Shown here: positions 1 to 8,137 of the stretch, piece by piece | How positions within the stretch are numbered: position 1 is the stretch's first letter | How the letters are laid out: each line of letters opens with the position of its first letter | From: Variovorax sp. KK3 | Lineage (GTDB): Bacteria; Pseudomonadota; Gammaproteobacteria; Burkholderiales; Burkholderiaceae_C | Length of the DNA: 64,000 nt | Direction: 5' to 3' | Assembly: GCF_001984055.1 (NCBI RefSeq) | Contig: NZ_LYVO01000005.1 | Location: 98,982-162,981 of the forward strand | Position numbers and translations under genes: made by a program | Notes under the pieces: generated by a model | Seen by the model: only the letters and a program-made list of their open reading frames with translations | Told to the model about the DNA's origin: nothing | Database searches by the model: none

Positions 1-545
1 TTCGTCGACGACCAGCAGCTTGGGCTTGGTGAAGTGCACGAGCTTCTCCTCGAGCCTGCCTTCGGCGTGGGCCCGGGCCAGTTGCGTCACCAGTCCGTTG
101 GCCGGCACGATCAACGTGGAATAGCCACGCACGATGGCCTCGCGTCCGAGCGCCACGGCCAGGTGCGTCTTGCCCACTCCGGGCGCGCCGAGCAGCAACA
201 CGCTGTCGCCGTTGCCGATCCAATTGAGGTGGCGAGCTCCCGGATCTGCTTGGGGTCCACCGACGGCTGCGCCTCGTACTCGAAGCCCTCCAGGGTGCGC
301 ACGCACGGGAACTTGGCGATCGACATGCCCATCTGGATGCGCCGTTCGTCCTTGCGCGCGACCTCGGCTGCGCACAGCATCGAGAGCGCCTCGCGCAGGT
401 TGAGTTCGGCGCGGCCGGCTTGGTCGAGTAGTGTGTCGAGTTGGTCGCGGATGGCGGTCAGCTTCAGGCGCGTCAGCATCGGTTCCAGGTCGCCCGATAC
501 CTCCAGTGCCGGGGCCTTGGCGCTCTTGCCGGCGGCTATCACCAA
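1..545 (-). pseudogene. istB: IS21-family helper ATPase IstB, frameshifted and cut by the window edge
   Basis: IstB is the AAA+ helper of the IS21 transposase. The minus strand reads an IstB N-terminus (three-helix region 'LTRLKLTAIRDQLDTLL'), then 'CVRTLEGFEYEAQP'. Around 229-231 the frame breaks: one C is missing before 'LNWIGNGDSVLLLGAP'. The Walker A region (GAPGVGKTHLA) and the Walker B 'LLVVDE' at the window edge lie in the other frame. The start is TTG at 545 or the adjacent GTG, overlapping the stop of an upstream istA-like tail, which is the usual istA/istB arrangement. The gene runs off the left end, so its 3' state is unknown. A sequencing error could mimic the frameshift, but the neighbouring IS66 genes are broken too, so decay is more likely. 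Confidence 0.75.
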
Positions 546-670
546 CGGCCTCCGAGCGCACTCTCGTATTCGGCCAGCGATCGCAGCAATTCGGCGGGCG
601 ATGCCGCAGGCAAGGCCACGGGCAAGCCGTCGGCCGGTGGCCTGGCCAGCCAGTTCACGCTACGAGGTTC
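539..670 (-). pseudogene. Remnant of the 3' end of IS21 transposase istA
   Basis: The minus-strand frame ending in TGA at 541-539 overlaps the istB start, as in intact IS21 elements. Its last roughly 40 residues, ending 'LLRSLAEYESALGG', have the look of an IstA tail. Upstream (above about 670) the frame is antisense to IS66 DNA, so the rest of istA is gone. The call rests mainly on position and overlap; the sequence similarity is weak. Confidence 0.35.
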
Positions 671-679
671 GCGCCGACG

Positions 680-1048
680 ATGCCAGCCACCCGGCGCAGG
701 CACAGCGAAGAGCTGAAGCATGAGTTGATCGAACGCAGCCTGGAGCCTGGCGCGTCGGTTGCCGCCATCGCGCAGGAGAACGGCATCAATGCCAATCTCC
801 TGTTCAACTGGCGCCGGATTCGACTGCATGCTGAGGGACCTGCAACCGAGGCCGCAGCGCCGCCGATGCTCCTGCCGGTCAAGGTGCAGATGGACGCCGT
901 ATCCAAAGCGGTCCCCAAGGCCATTGCGCCGCGCCCTTCAAGCGGCGTGATCGAGATCGATGTTGGGCCACGCGTGTTCGCCTGCGCGGAGCCGTCGACG
1001 AGGCCAGCTTGCACTGCGTGCTGCGCCTGCTCGGTGCCATCGCAATGA
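680..1048 (+). pseudogene. tnpA: IS66-family accessory protein TnpA, frameshifted
   Basis: TnpA is the small helix-turn-helix accessory protein of IS66 elements. From ATG 680 the frame reads RRRHSEELKHELIERSLEPG, then 'SVAAIAQENGINANLLFNWRR', a classic transposase HTH. Near 966 one G appears to be missing. In the shifted frame the expected C-terminus 'RLRGAVDEASLHCVLRLLGA' appears, while the unshifted frame gives Cys-rich nonsense ending at 1048. The apparent stop overlaps the tnpB start in ATGA style. I treat it as an inactive relic that landed in the IS21 istA region. Confidence 0.7.
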
Positions 1049-1367
1049 TTGGTCTTCCCTCGAACATGCGCGTGTGGATCGCGGCCGGCCCCACCGACAT
1101 GAGGAAGGGCTTCGATGGCCTGGCTGCCATGGTCCAGACGGCACCCTTCTGCGGCCTCGTCTTCGCCTTTCGCGGCAAGCGCGGCGACAGCCTGAAGGTC
1201 CTGTGGTTTGATGGCCGGGGCCTGCTGCTCCTGGCCAAGCGGCTCGAACGCGGGCGCTTCGCCTGGCCGCAGGCCACGTCAGGCAGCGTCTCGCTCTCGC
1301 CAGCGCAGCTCTCGATGCTGCTGGACGCATGCCGGTGCGCACGCCCGAGCCGATGCTCGCTGCTTGA
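1045..1367 (+). pseudogene. tnpB: IS66-family accessory protein TnpB (Orf2), degenerate
   Basis: Starts 'MIGLPSNMRVWIAAGPTDMRKGFDGLAA', diagnostic for IS66 TnpB, and continues through 'FAFRGKRGDSLKVLWFDGRG' and 'AKRLERGRFAWPQ'. A few residues normally present after 'MVQTA' are missing. After 'SPAQLSMLLD' (about 1322) the frame breaks; the normal end 'MPVRTPEPMLAA' with a stop at 1365-1367 is found one frame over. The unshifted frame runs on to 1419 with unrelated residues. Two lesions in a protein of about 115 aa indicate decay. Confidence 0.75.
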
Positions 1368-1425
1368 TTCCAGCGCTCTCGTCGAGACGAACTACTGGAT
1401 GAGAAGTTCTCCGGTGTAGCACTGG

Positions 1426-1605
1426 TTGTTCGACGTGGTGAAGGCCGAGCAAAATAGAGAACGGACGAAGCCCATCGACGCCTCCAACACGCTTCATACC
1501 GTTGAGCGTTTGCTGCGAGTGGTCGAGGAGCGAGACGCCGAAGTGATGCTTCTGAAACTCATGGTCGACAAGCTCAAGTTGCAGTTGCAGTTGCAGCGTA
1601 GTCGT
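1426..1605 (+). pseudogene. tnpC: 5' fragment of IS66 transposase TnpC
   Basis: The stretch 'HTVERLLRVVEERDAEVMLLKLMVDKLKLQLQ' matches the leucine-rich coiled coil that opens IS66 TnpC and lies just downstream of tnpB, where tnpC belongs. After about 1605 the similarity stops, so the catalytic DDE part is missing. This end marks the right boundary of the IS debris. Immediately beyond it, on the minus strand from ATG 1672, lie about 25 codons that read like the start of a protein (MTITKSQLSDYIWHRANQQ) and then run into the IS remnant. That may be another gene cut by the insertion. Confidence 0.55.
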
Positions 1606-1672
1606 CCTTCATTTTCTGTTGGTTGGCGCGGTGCCAAATGTAGTCAGAGAGTTGTGATTTGGTGATGGTCAT

Positions 1673-2713
1673 GTCGATTTGAGGTAGCGCCGGGTATCGA
1701 TACTGAGGCGCCCCGGCAGTCCGCGCTCCAAGCCGGTATAGGAGTACGAAGCGGAGATTCGAAGCAGCTTTCAAGAAGTATTTTTGCCTCGAGCCAAACT
1801 GCGGCGAAGGCCGAATGACCTCGCTCGCACGGCGACTCGCCGGTCCAGTCCGACCCGCGCGGAAAAAGCCGTTCTCAGCAGGCCCCGACAGCGATAGGCC
1901 TACAACTCGTGCTTGACGATCGAACACGGCCAACACCTCGACCATCACCCACCCGCCCCATCCAGTCTCGCTCTTGGCCGTCGCCCCTTGACCGTTCGCC
2001 CCCACCCTTCCCCTGCAGCTTGATCCCCTTCGGACGCTTGGACGCTCTGGCCCTGCGTCCCCTTCCCTTTTGGATAAGGAGACTGCTTAGCTGAGCGCTA
2101 GCTCAACGCCCTGGTAGGTATTAACTCAGCATTTCAAACGCGCACCCCCTAGCCTCTTGGCCAGGATATTCCTTCGGGCCGCCGAAATTAATCAGCAAAT
2201 ACCCCCCGGCAGCCGTTCGAGTTAGGGCGCTACCTTCGCCACCCATAGCCATTTTCAACCCTTTTTCCCCTGGTTTGGCATATTCGACCCTACCCCCAGT
2301 GCATCGGCCCCAGGTTGGGTGAGTACCATAGCAACCAGCTGCTTCCCGTTATAACAGGGGAAGAAAGCCTAGACAAAGCTCGAGTATTAGTTCGGCGCAA
2401 GGGCTAGTTTTTCAGTTGCCTCATCCAATTCAAGCTGCAGCAGGCAGCGTTGAACCTCGCATCTCCAAATGGAACCCGTGGCATGAAGCGCCACGACGCG
2501 ATTTTCAGACAGTACCCGCCAGTATAGGCGCCGAAAGTCAAGTTCAAAAACTCTCCTAATACGCAGCTAGTTTTTTCGACAAAAACTATGACATGCACCC
2601 GAAGAATCGAGGGGTCCCGAGGGCAAGGGGAGGCTCAGGTGGGCGAAGCGCTTCCTCGCCTCGCGAACCCTGACCGCGCGAGTCATCTCAAAAACCTCAA
2701 AGAAACCAAGGGT
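1673..2713. other. 1-kb stretch with no supportable gene
   Basis: Only short overlapping open frames with no recognisable protein are present. Base composition varies, with AT-rich patches near 2100-2250 and 2340-2600, and codon use does not resemble the neighbours. I see no convincing RBS-start pair, tRNA or strong terminator. It is probably degenerate accessory DNA to the right of the IS66 remnant. Confidence 0.5.
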
Positions 2714-2938
2714 TTAGCGAGCGTCTACCTGTGATCGAACTCCGAAGCATTGCTTTAAAGTTAACAAAAAATGCCGAATATTTGGCGCCTCGCGTGTTGA
2801 CTGATATATTTCTTCGCAATACAAAGAAAAGTCTTCAAAGGTTAAGGGACGGTCTAGCTTCCGCATGCTTAATTCCAAACAGCAACGTTGCCATCTCGCT
2901 AAAAATAGATTGAATTCCAAGCGAATTCGTGTCAGCAT
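2714..2938 (-). CDS. Possible small protein of unknown function (74 aa)
   Basis: A 74-codon frame in AT-richer DNA encodes a protein-like sequence with a plausible helical C-terminal half, including 'SLYCEEIYQSTREAPN'. I do not recognise the family. The ribosome-binding site upstream of ATG 2938 is weak (a GAGAA-like run). It is divergent to the well-started gene at 2979. It could be a decayed or chance frame. Confidence 0.25.
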   Translation of the reverse strand: MLTRIRLEFNLFLARWQRCCLELSMRKLDRPLTFEDFSLYCEEIYQSTREAPNIRHFLLTLKQCFGVRSQVDAR

Positions 2939-2978
2939 TCGATCAAAACGTTCTCAACCTTCGTAGGAGGGAGTTGCG

Positions 2979-3290
2979 ATGGGCCAGGGAAAAAGTATCC
3001 CCGACGATTTTCCTAGAGAGGACCTTTTTGGTGCCCTTCCTGGATTGCAACCTAAGATTGGCGTGCGCTTGGTTGATGGCACAGTCGTTGAGGGCCTGAC
3101 TGAGGACGAGTTGTATACGCGGTACGACGCCTGCGAGGATTTAGTAATTCAATTGGTCGGCTATTGCGAACGAAAGCTCCAGGTGCGCCCGGAGTGGGAT
3201 CTGCCGACGTTGTTGACCAAAGTGCGAGGAGGCGTTGGACAGAAGGGTTGGGGCGTTTCCCCTGCCGAACTCAGCTGGATCATGTGCTAA
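2979..3290 (+). CDS. Hypothetical protein, first gene of a phosphatase/phosphoesterase cassette
   Basis: A 103-aa protein with no family I recognise. The start is well supported: AGGAGGGAG lies about six bases before ATG 2979. The protein is acidic in its first half (DDFPREDLFG, 'VEGLTEDELYTRYDACEDLV') and ends 'GVSPAELSWIMC'. It has no signal peptide or membrane segment. It is followed after 81 nt by the HAD-type phosphatase and then the metallophosphoesterase, all on the same strand, so the three probably form one transcription unit. The role is unknown; an accessory or substrate-recognition partner of the two hydrolases is inference from position only. Confidence 0.7.
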   Translation: MGQGKSIPDDFPREDLFGALPGLQPKIGVRLVDGTVVEGLTEDELYTRYDACEDLVIQLVGYCERKLQVRPEWDLPTLLTKVRGGVGQKGWGVSPAELSWIMC

Positions 3291-3371
3291 GTGAGCAAAC
3301 GCATGGCGGGCCGCCGGAAGGTCGTCTAAGTCAAAGCGATTGCCAGCGCAGATTGAAGTGGTGCACAGAAT

Positions 3372-4166
3372 ATGGCTAGCTCACCGCCACCCCGCCCAAC
3401 GGTTCTTGCCCTGGACCTAGAGGGAACTCTCATTTCCAACGCAGTCAGCCAGTTTCCCCGGCCGGGCCTGTTTGAGTTCATTGAGCGGTGCCAAGCGCTG
3501 TTTGAGCGCATCGTCATGTTCACATCTGTGACTGAGGACCGGTTCCGCCAAATCGCCAAGACGTTAGTAGACGAAGACGCTGTACCGGTTTGGTTCCAGC
3601 ACCTGGAGTACGTGCATTGGGAAGGTTCCATCAAGAACCTGACTTTCATCTCGGACTGCGAGTCGAGCGAAGCGCTATTGGTAGACGATCATGCGGACTA
3701 CGTTCATCCAACCCAACTGGAGCAGTTCATCAGGGTAGAACCCTTCGAACCACCGTTCTCCGACTCCGACAACGGGCTCGCCAAGGTCCTTGACGAACTC
3801 GCGCAGCGCGGTATTTCACCGATTGATCCCGGCCGACTGCCCTCACGACATCACATTCCTCAAGACCATCAGAGCCTGCTGATGCACCGAGAGGCCGTCC
3901 GCCTCATTCTTGTGGACCCTTCGCTTGTCCTCAAGGCTCAGGCCACGCTTGCCCGCTGGATGGTGATAGGTAGCCAGAGGTCAGTGCCACTATGGGAGCA
4001 ATGGCGAGACGTCCTTGAGCAAAGGAACTGGGACCTGGCCGTTGAGGATTCCGAACGCGGCCGCGAGTTGCGCCAGGCATCGCCGCTCTCCACCCTGCTT
4101 CCCCAAGAGACGCGCCTCGAAATCATCGCGAGGGTGCGCCGGATGCAGAGGCTGGATGAGTGCTGA
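3372..4166 (+). CDS. HAD/NLI-interacting-factor-like phosphatase with an extra C-terminal domain
   Basis: 264 aa. The first roughly 130 residues are a HAD-superfamily phosphatase of the NIF/NLI type. Motif I is LDLEGTL (Asp15 nucleophile, with Glu in place of the usual second Asp), motif II is 'VMFTSV', and motif IV is LLVDDHADY. Such enzymes are predicted Mg2+-dependent phosphatases. The C-terminal 90 residues carry a helical block (HREAVRLILVDPSLVLKAQ, 'ATLARWMV', 'WEQWRDVLE', 'RELRQASPLSTLL') that I have seen as a short standalone motif in small bacterial proteins of unknown function, here fused to the phosphatase. The stop overlaps the start of the next gene, implying translational coupling. 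Physiological substrate unknown. Confidence 0.7.
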   Translation: MASSPPPRPTVLALDLEGTLISNAVSQFPRPGLFEFIERCQALFERIVMFTSVTEDRFRQIAKTLVDEDAVPVWFQHLEYVHWEGSIKNLTFISDCESSEALLVDDHADYVHPTQLEQFIRVEPFEPPFSDSDNGLAKVLDELAQRGISPIDPGRLPSRHHIPQDHQSLLMHREAVRLILVDPSLVLKAQATLARWMVIGSQRSVPLWEQWRDVLEQRNWDLAVEDSERGRELRQASPLSTLLPQETRLEIIARVRRMQRLDEC

Positions 4167-5079
4167 ACCACTCTCCCTGGGTATCGCCATGACCCTCGCA
4201 TCCTCCCACGACGCACTAGATCTGCGGATTCAACTCGCCTCGGATTTGCATTTAGAGCTTCTTTGGCGCTTCCCCGGATGGCACGGGCTCGTCCCGAATC
4301 CTGAGGCAGACTTGCTGGTTCTCGCCGGCGACATCCACCGGATTGAGGACGTGGTTCGTATGTTCGGAAGGTGGCGAACCCCGGTTCTGTTCGTAATGGG
4401 CAACCACGAGTTCTACAGTCAACAGACGATGGACTCGCTGCGCAGAACCGCCCATGAGATGACTCAGGGAACGTCGATTGTTCTGCTCGACAACTCGGCT
4501 GTCGGTCCGATCGAACTGTCGCGGTTCAAAGGCTGGTACAGAACGAAGAAGCGGCGCGTAGACGGGATACGGATACTAGGTGCCACGCTTTGGACTGACT
4601 ACCGTCTGTCGGAACCGGCGGGAGGCCCCGACCGGCAGGCACTTCGAATGGGCGAAGCAGGCAAACGTCTTGCCGACCATCGAATCATTCAATACAGGGA
4701 CGGGCTGCTGTTCAAGCCCATGCATGCTTTGGACGAGCACCGGGCGACGGTCGCGTGGCTCACCGAGGCGCTTTCCGCGCCGTTTGACGGGAGAACTCTG
4801 GTCATCACGCATCACGGTCCGCATGGCGGCTCAATTCATCCGCGATACCAAGGCGACATGCTGAATGCGGCGTTTGTGAGCGAGCTTCCAGCACTCCTGC
4901 GTCTCGCAGACGTCTGGATTCACGGCCATGTACATAGCAGCTTCGACTACACAAGCTACGGTTGCAGAGTTGTCACGAACCCACGGGGGTACCCCACAAA
5001 CTACCGTTCCGTCGGAGACCCCAGCAAGCTAATCTTCGAGAACCCAGATTTTGACCGCAGTCTCGTCATCACGCTCTGA
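4156..5079 (+). CDS. Calcineurin-like metallophosphoesterase
   Basis: A cytoplasmic phosphoesterase of about 307 aa. Metal-binding motifs appear in order: SDLH (D-x-H), LAGDIH (GD), MGNHE (GNH[ED]), 'VITHHGPHG' and GHVHSS. The set is complete, so it should bind a di-metal centre and hydrolyse a phosphomono- or phosphodiester. I chose ATG 4156 because it lies inside the last codons of the phosphatase gene (ATGAGTGCTGA); ATG 4189 is the alternative, and the open frame above 4156 is out-of-frame overlap. It is the last gene of the three-gene cassette. Pairing with a HAD phosphatase suggests that both act on one phosphorylated substrate such as a nucleotide or nucleic-acid end, but that is inference. 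Confidence 0.8.
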   Translation: MSAEPLSLGIAMTLASSHDALDLRIQLASDLHLELLWRFPGWHGLVPNPEADLLVLAGDIHRIEDVVRMFGRWRTPVLFVMGNHEFYSQQTMDSLRRTAHEMTQGTSIVLLDNSAVGPIELSRFKGWYRTKKRRVDGIRILGATLWTDYRLSEPAGGPDRQALRMGEAGKRLADHRIIQYRDGLLFKPMHALDEHRATVAWLTEALSAPFDGRTLVITHHGPHGGSIHPRYQGDMLNAAFVSELPALLRLADVWIHGHVHSSFDYTSYGCRVVTNPRGYPTNYRSVGDPSKLIFENPDFDRSLVITL

Positions 5080-5908
5080 TGGCGGATGGACGCGGCGTTG
5101 CAGCTTTGGGGTCGGCTGGGGCGCCGCCCGCGCTAGCTTCGAGCGCTGAGGTTTGGCTGCCAAGCCGAGCACATGCCTGCTGACTCGGCGGAGCACCGTT
5201 CATGTCGTCATGGGATCTGCCGTGCAGTGATCCTCTCGCGTTGTCGAGCATGGGTGTATTCGTCGCGCTGGAGCTCACGGCCTTTCCGGGATGCACCACT
5301 GCGCTGATCTGTGCCCTGCGTGGGCCTCGCATCGACGACGTTCGCGCCGGCACACGGCGCGTCTGAATACGCAACCTTGCTGTCTGTGTCGAAGCGAAAG
5401 ACCTTGCGCTGGCCAGCCAGCGGGGCAACGTCAGAACAGAAGAAAGCGGGCGCAACTGCGAAGCGCCGCACGTTCAACTCACCAGAATTTCCACCACGGT
5501 CGCCCCTGAAGGCGCACATGCAGCGGGCGGGTGTCGAGGCTCTCCAGGAGGGAGGCCGCCGCGCCAAAGCGACTATGTGACGACCCTTCAGACTCGTCGG
5601 GTGCGGTGTCAACTGCCATCGCGACCCGACGCTTTGGGCCGGTTAGAGGAAGGGGGTCCTTGACCGGAAGCACGCTGTAGTCAGTCATGAACCCAATTCT
5701 GCCGGAAGGGAATCAGCGAGCCGTGTGAGCAGACGCTTGGGAGCGGGTGGTTTTGCCGAAGCGCGAAACGCCGATTTGCACAGCGCGTCGACGAGACACA
5801 TATTATTACATCTAATTATGTCCCGGTGATTAAGGTAGTTTTCACAGGCGCGCTCGCCTTGGGCGCGCTTATGGGTTCACGTCGCCTTCGCATTTCCCTA
5901 CACGGGAG
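5080..5908. other. Intergenic region upstream of the methylase-H-NS gene
   Basis: About 830 bases with no clear gene. A 69-codon minus-strand frame (5479-5688, ending in PWWKFW) reads like a protein but lacks a clear RBS, and I do not call it. Near 5797-5830 there is an AT-rich patch with an imperfect palindrome (ACATA...TATGT), the most likely promoter or operator for the methylase fusion downstream. H-NS-type proteins favour such AT-rich DNA, so autoregulation is possible. Confidence 0.4.
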
Positions 5909-7540
5909 ATGCACCAAAACAGTACCCCCGCCTTCTTCGGCGTCCCCCCCGCCAGTTTCCTTGCTGCTTCAAACCAAAACCGCGGTCCCTTCTTTAAGTG
6001 GACTGGCGGTAAGTCGAAGCTTCTCTCGCAGTTGCTGCCGCTGCTGCCAGAGGGCAAACGGCTGATTGAGCCGTTCGTCGGCGCTGGCAGCGTCTTTCTC
6101 TCGACGAACTACGAACGCTATGTCATCGGCGACACCAACGAAGACCTGATCGCAGTTTACGCTGCGCTCCAGAACCGTCCGGAAGAGTTTATCTCGCGTG
6201 CCCAACAGTTCTTCGTCGAAGACAACCTGACAAAGGATGCCTATCTAAATATCCGCGCTGAATTCAACTCGCTGTCTGACCGGTTCGAACGCGCCGTGCG
6301 GTTTCCGTTCTTGAACCGCCACTGTTTCAATGGACTTTTCCGTACAAACAACTCAGGCGAATTCAACGTGCCCTACTCCTACCCCAGGAGGGTTCCCGAC
6401 TTGCACATCGAAGAGATGCTTGCAGCGGCGTCGAAACTGCAGTCCACCATCATCTTGAACGGCGGCTTCGAGGGCACGTTGGAAATGGCCGGACCAGGAG
6501 ACGTCGTCTACTGCGACCCACCCTACCTCGATTCAGCGGATGGCAAGAGCTTCATCCACTACGGCTCGGCCCGATTCGACGCGAGCAAACACAAGCGGCT
6601 CGTCGAATGCTGCGTCGAAGCAAGTACTCGAGGAGCGACGGTGCTCATCAGCAATCACGACACTGCCGAAACCCGCGAGTTGTATTACGGCTGGCATATC
6701 AACGAACTCAAGGTCCGTCGCAGCGTTGCTGCTAAGTCGGAGGCCCGTCGAATGGCCAGTGAACTTGTCGCCGCGCTGCCGGCAGCGGGCAAGCATCTTG
6801 ACGTGGTCGATACTGTCACACGCTCGAATGATAGGCAGATATTGTCGAAGGAAGTGGCAACGGCGATTGCAGAGCGAGAGACAACATGCGCCGATGCCGT
6901 CGCAACCGCTCTCCCCAATGCTGGGGATCGCAAGCCGGCGATCGCAGAGGTCTTTGCCGACATGCCGTCAAAGCATGGCAAGGAGGTCGAGTTCCAGTTC
7001 CCCAAGAAAGACCAGCCGCGGCAAGACGCTGCAGCAAACATTGGACCCAGGTCGGTCGAGTTTCCTTCCGCAATCAATGGTGCACCAAGTGTTCCCGGAC
7101 CCTCCTTCGTACGGCGCCAACCGGCTCACAGAGGCGCCCTTCGACTATCCAGAATTTGCAGTATTCCAACCGAGCCAGAACTGGAGTTGACCCAAACGTA
7201 CCTTCAAGTTCAAAAGCAAATCCAGTCCTTGCAGCGCAAGGCAGAGAAACTGCGCATGCATGAGATGCGCGGCGTCATCGACCGCATCAAAGTCGCAATC
7301 GCGGAGTACGGCATCACGGCTCAGCAACTCGGCTTCGGTTCGACATCGAAGCCCGCCCTTGCAACGCAGACTCCGGCCATATCTCAGGGCGCAACCAAAG
7401 CCAAGTATGCTAATGGGCGGGGACAAATTTGGGGGGGCATGGGTCCGCGCCCCGCATGGTTACGAGCGGAGTTGGAAGCGGGCAATTCGCTCGAGGACTT
7501 CCTGGTGACGGTCAGGCGCGGGACCTTCCGGTCGGCGTGA
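5909..7540 (+). CDS. DNA adenine methylase (D12 class) fused to an H-NS-family protein
   Basis: 543 aa with two recognisable parts. Residues about 25-290 are a Dam-like N6-adenine methyltransferase: WTGGKSKLL (31-39), EPFVGAGS SAM-binding motif (54-61), the catalytic DPPY at 203-206 and the trailing 'RRSVAAKSEARRMASELVA'. After a roughly 130-residue linker, residues about 425-543 are a full H-NS/Bv3F-type protein: oligomerisation coiled coil (YLQVQKQIQSLQRKAEKLRM), then IAEYGITAQQLGF, then the DNA-binding signature (YANGRGQIWGGMGPRPAW). The simplest reading is a methylase tethered to, or recruited by, nucleoid filaments on AT-rich DNA. ATG 5909 has GGGAG directly before it, so the true start may be slightly downstream. 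No cognate restriction enzyme is adjacent. Confidence 0.85.
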   Translation: MHQNSTPAFFGVPPASFLAASNQNRGPFFKWTGGKSKLLSQLLPLLPEGKRLIEPFVGAGSVFLSTNYERYVIGDTNEDLIAVYAALQNRPEEFISRAQQFFVEDNLTKDAYLNIRAEFNSLSDRFERAVRFPFLNRHCFNGLFRTNNSGEFNVPYSYPRRVPDLHIEEMLAAASKLQSTIILNGGFEGTLEMAGPGDVVYCDPPYLDSADGKSFIHYGSARFDASKHKRLVECCVEASTRGATVLISNHDTAETRELYYGWHINELKVRRSVAAKSEARRMASELVAALPAAGKHLDVVDTVTRSNDRQILSKEVATAIAERETTCADAVATALPNAGDRKPAIAEVFADMPSKHGKEVEFQFPKKDQPRQDAAANIGPRSVEFPSAINGAPSVPGPSFVRRQPAHRGALRLSRICSIPTEPELELTQTYLQVQKQIQSLQRKAEKLRMHEMRGVIDRIKVAIAEYGITAQQLGFGSTSKPALATQTPAISQGATKAKYANGRGQIWGGMGPRPAWLRAELEAGNSLEDFLVTVRRGTFRSA

Positions 7541-8071
7541 CCCATCTCCCATCAGCCGCTTGCTCATTCGCCACAGGTTCTGCGCAGTGGCTGCGAGGAG
7601 ACATTCATCCCCTGCACAGGGATGCACGAGTAAAGTCGTTTGGCACTGGAATTTTGCCAAGGTGGATGAGCGTCCGGTCGTGGCCGCCGCATTGACCTGC
7701 TTTCCCGACTTCACGAGTCAAGCGCCACCTCGAACTGTTCAAGCGTCTGCGGATGACTGGCCTGGGCTCGGCGCTCCCGGGTAGTTGCTCAGCAAATGCT
7801 TCCCAATCAGCTAAGTTATGGGTTGACGGCATATTTGCTGAACAGATGCGATTCATGAAGCAAATGTAAAACCCCTGGCATTAGCTTTTCGCCGCAAGAC
7901 CGGCAGGTTGTCGCTGGACTTGGGCAAGTTCGGCAATGTGAACCCGGACGCAGGAATCGAACCCGGTCCCGAAGGGCTCCACAAGCGTTACTTCGATTGA
8001 AAGAACGCCGCCGGGTGACGGCGCGGCCCGAATCTGGGGCGGCGCAGTCCGGAAGCTGAGCCAAAAGGAAG
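7541..8071. other. Intergenic region with a possible transposase tail
   Basis: About 530 bases without an intact gene. On the minus strand near 7560-7640 a frame reads 'GDECLLAATAQNLWRMSKRLM', which resembles the C-terminus of IS1182/IS5-type transposases (xxFLLAATAQNLxxLxK). It is too short and surrounded by frame changes, so at best it is a relic. Near 7950-7970 the minus strand contains GGTTCGATTCCTGC, which looks like a tRNA T-loop, but no full cloverleaf can be drawn. Confidence 0.35.
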
Positions 8072-8095
8072 CGGGCCGAAGAACGGCCCGTTTTT
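8072..8095 (+). terminator. Intrinsic terminator, probably bidirectional
   Basis: Perfect 7-bp stem CGGGCCG / CGGCCCG with a five-base loop, followed on the plus strand by TTTTT. On the minus strand the hairpin is followed by a weaker CTTCCTTTT tract and sits about 43 bases after the stop of the H-NS gene, so it likely ends that transcript as well. Confidence 0.7.
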
Positions 8096-8137
8096 GCATG
8101 GTCATTTCGAGCCGACACAGGCCGGCCGGCTAAGCTA

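Noticed and set aside
1574..2005. Minus-strand frame starting like a restriction-modification subunit (MTITKSQLSDYIWHRA)
   Set aside because: Only about 25 codons look protein-like before running into IS66 DNA; similarity to HsdM-type starts is too weak to name it.
7941..8040. Possible tRNA on the minus strand (GGTTCGATTCCTGC looks like a T-loop)
   Set aside because: The T-stem does not pair over five bases (CCGGG against CCTGC) and no acceptor, D or anticodon arm can be drawn at the right distances.
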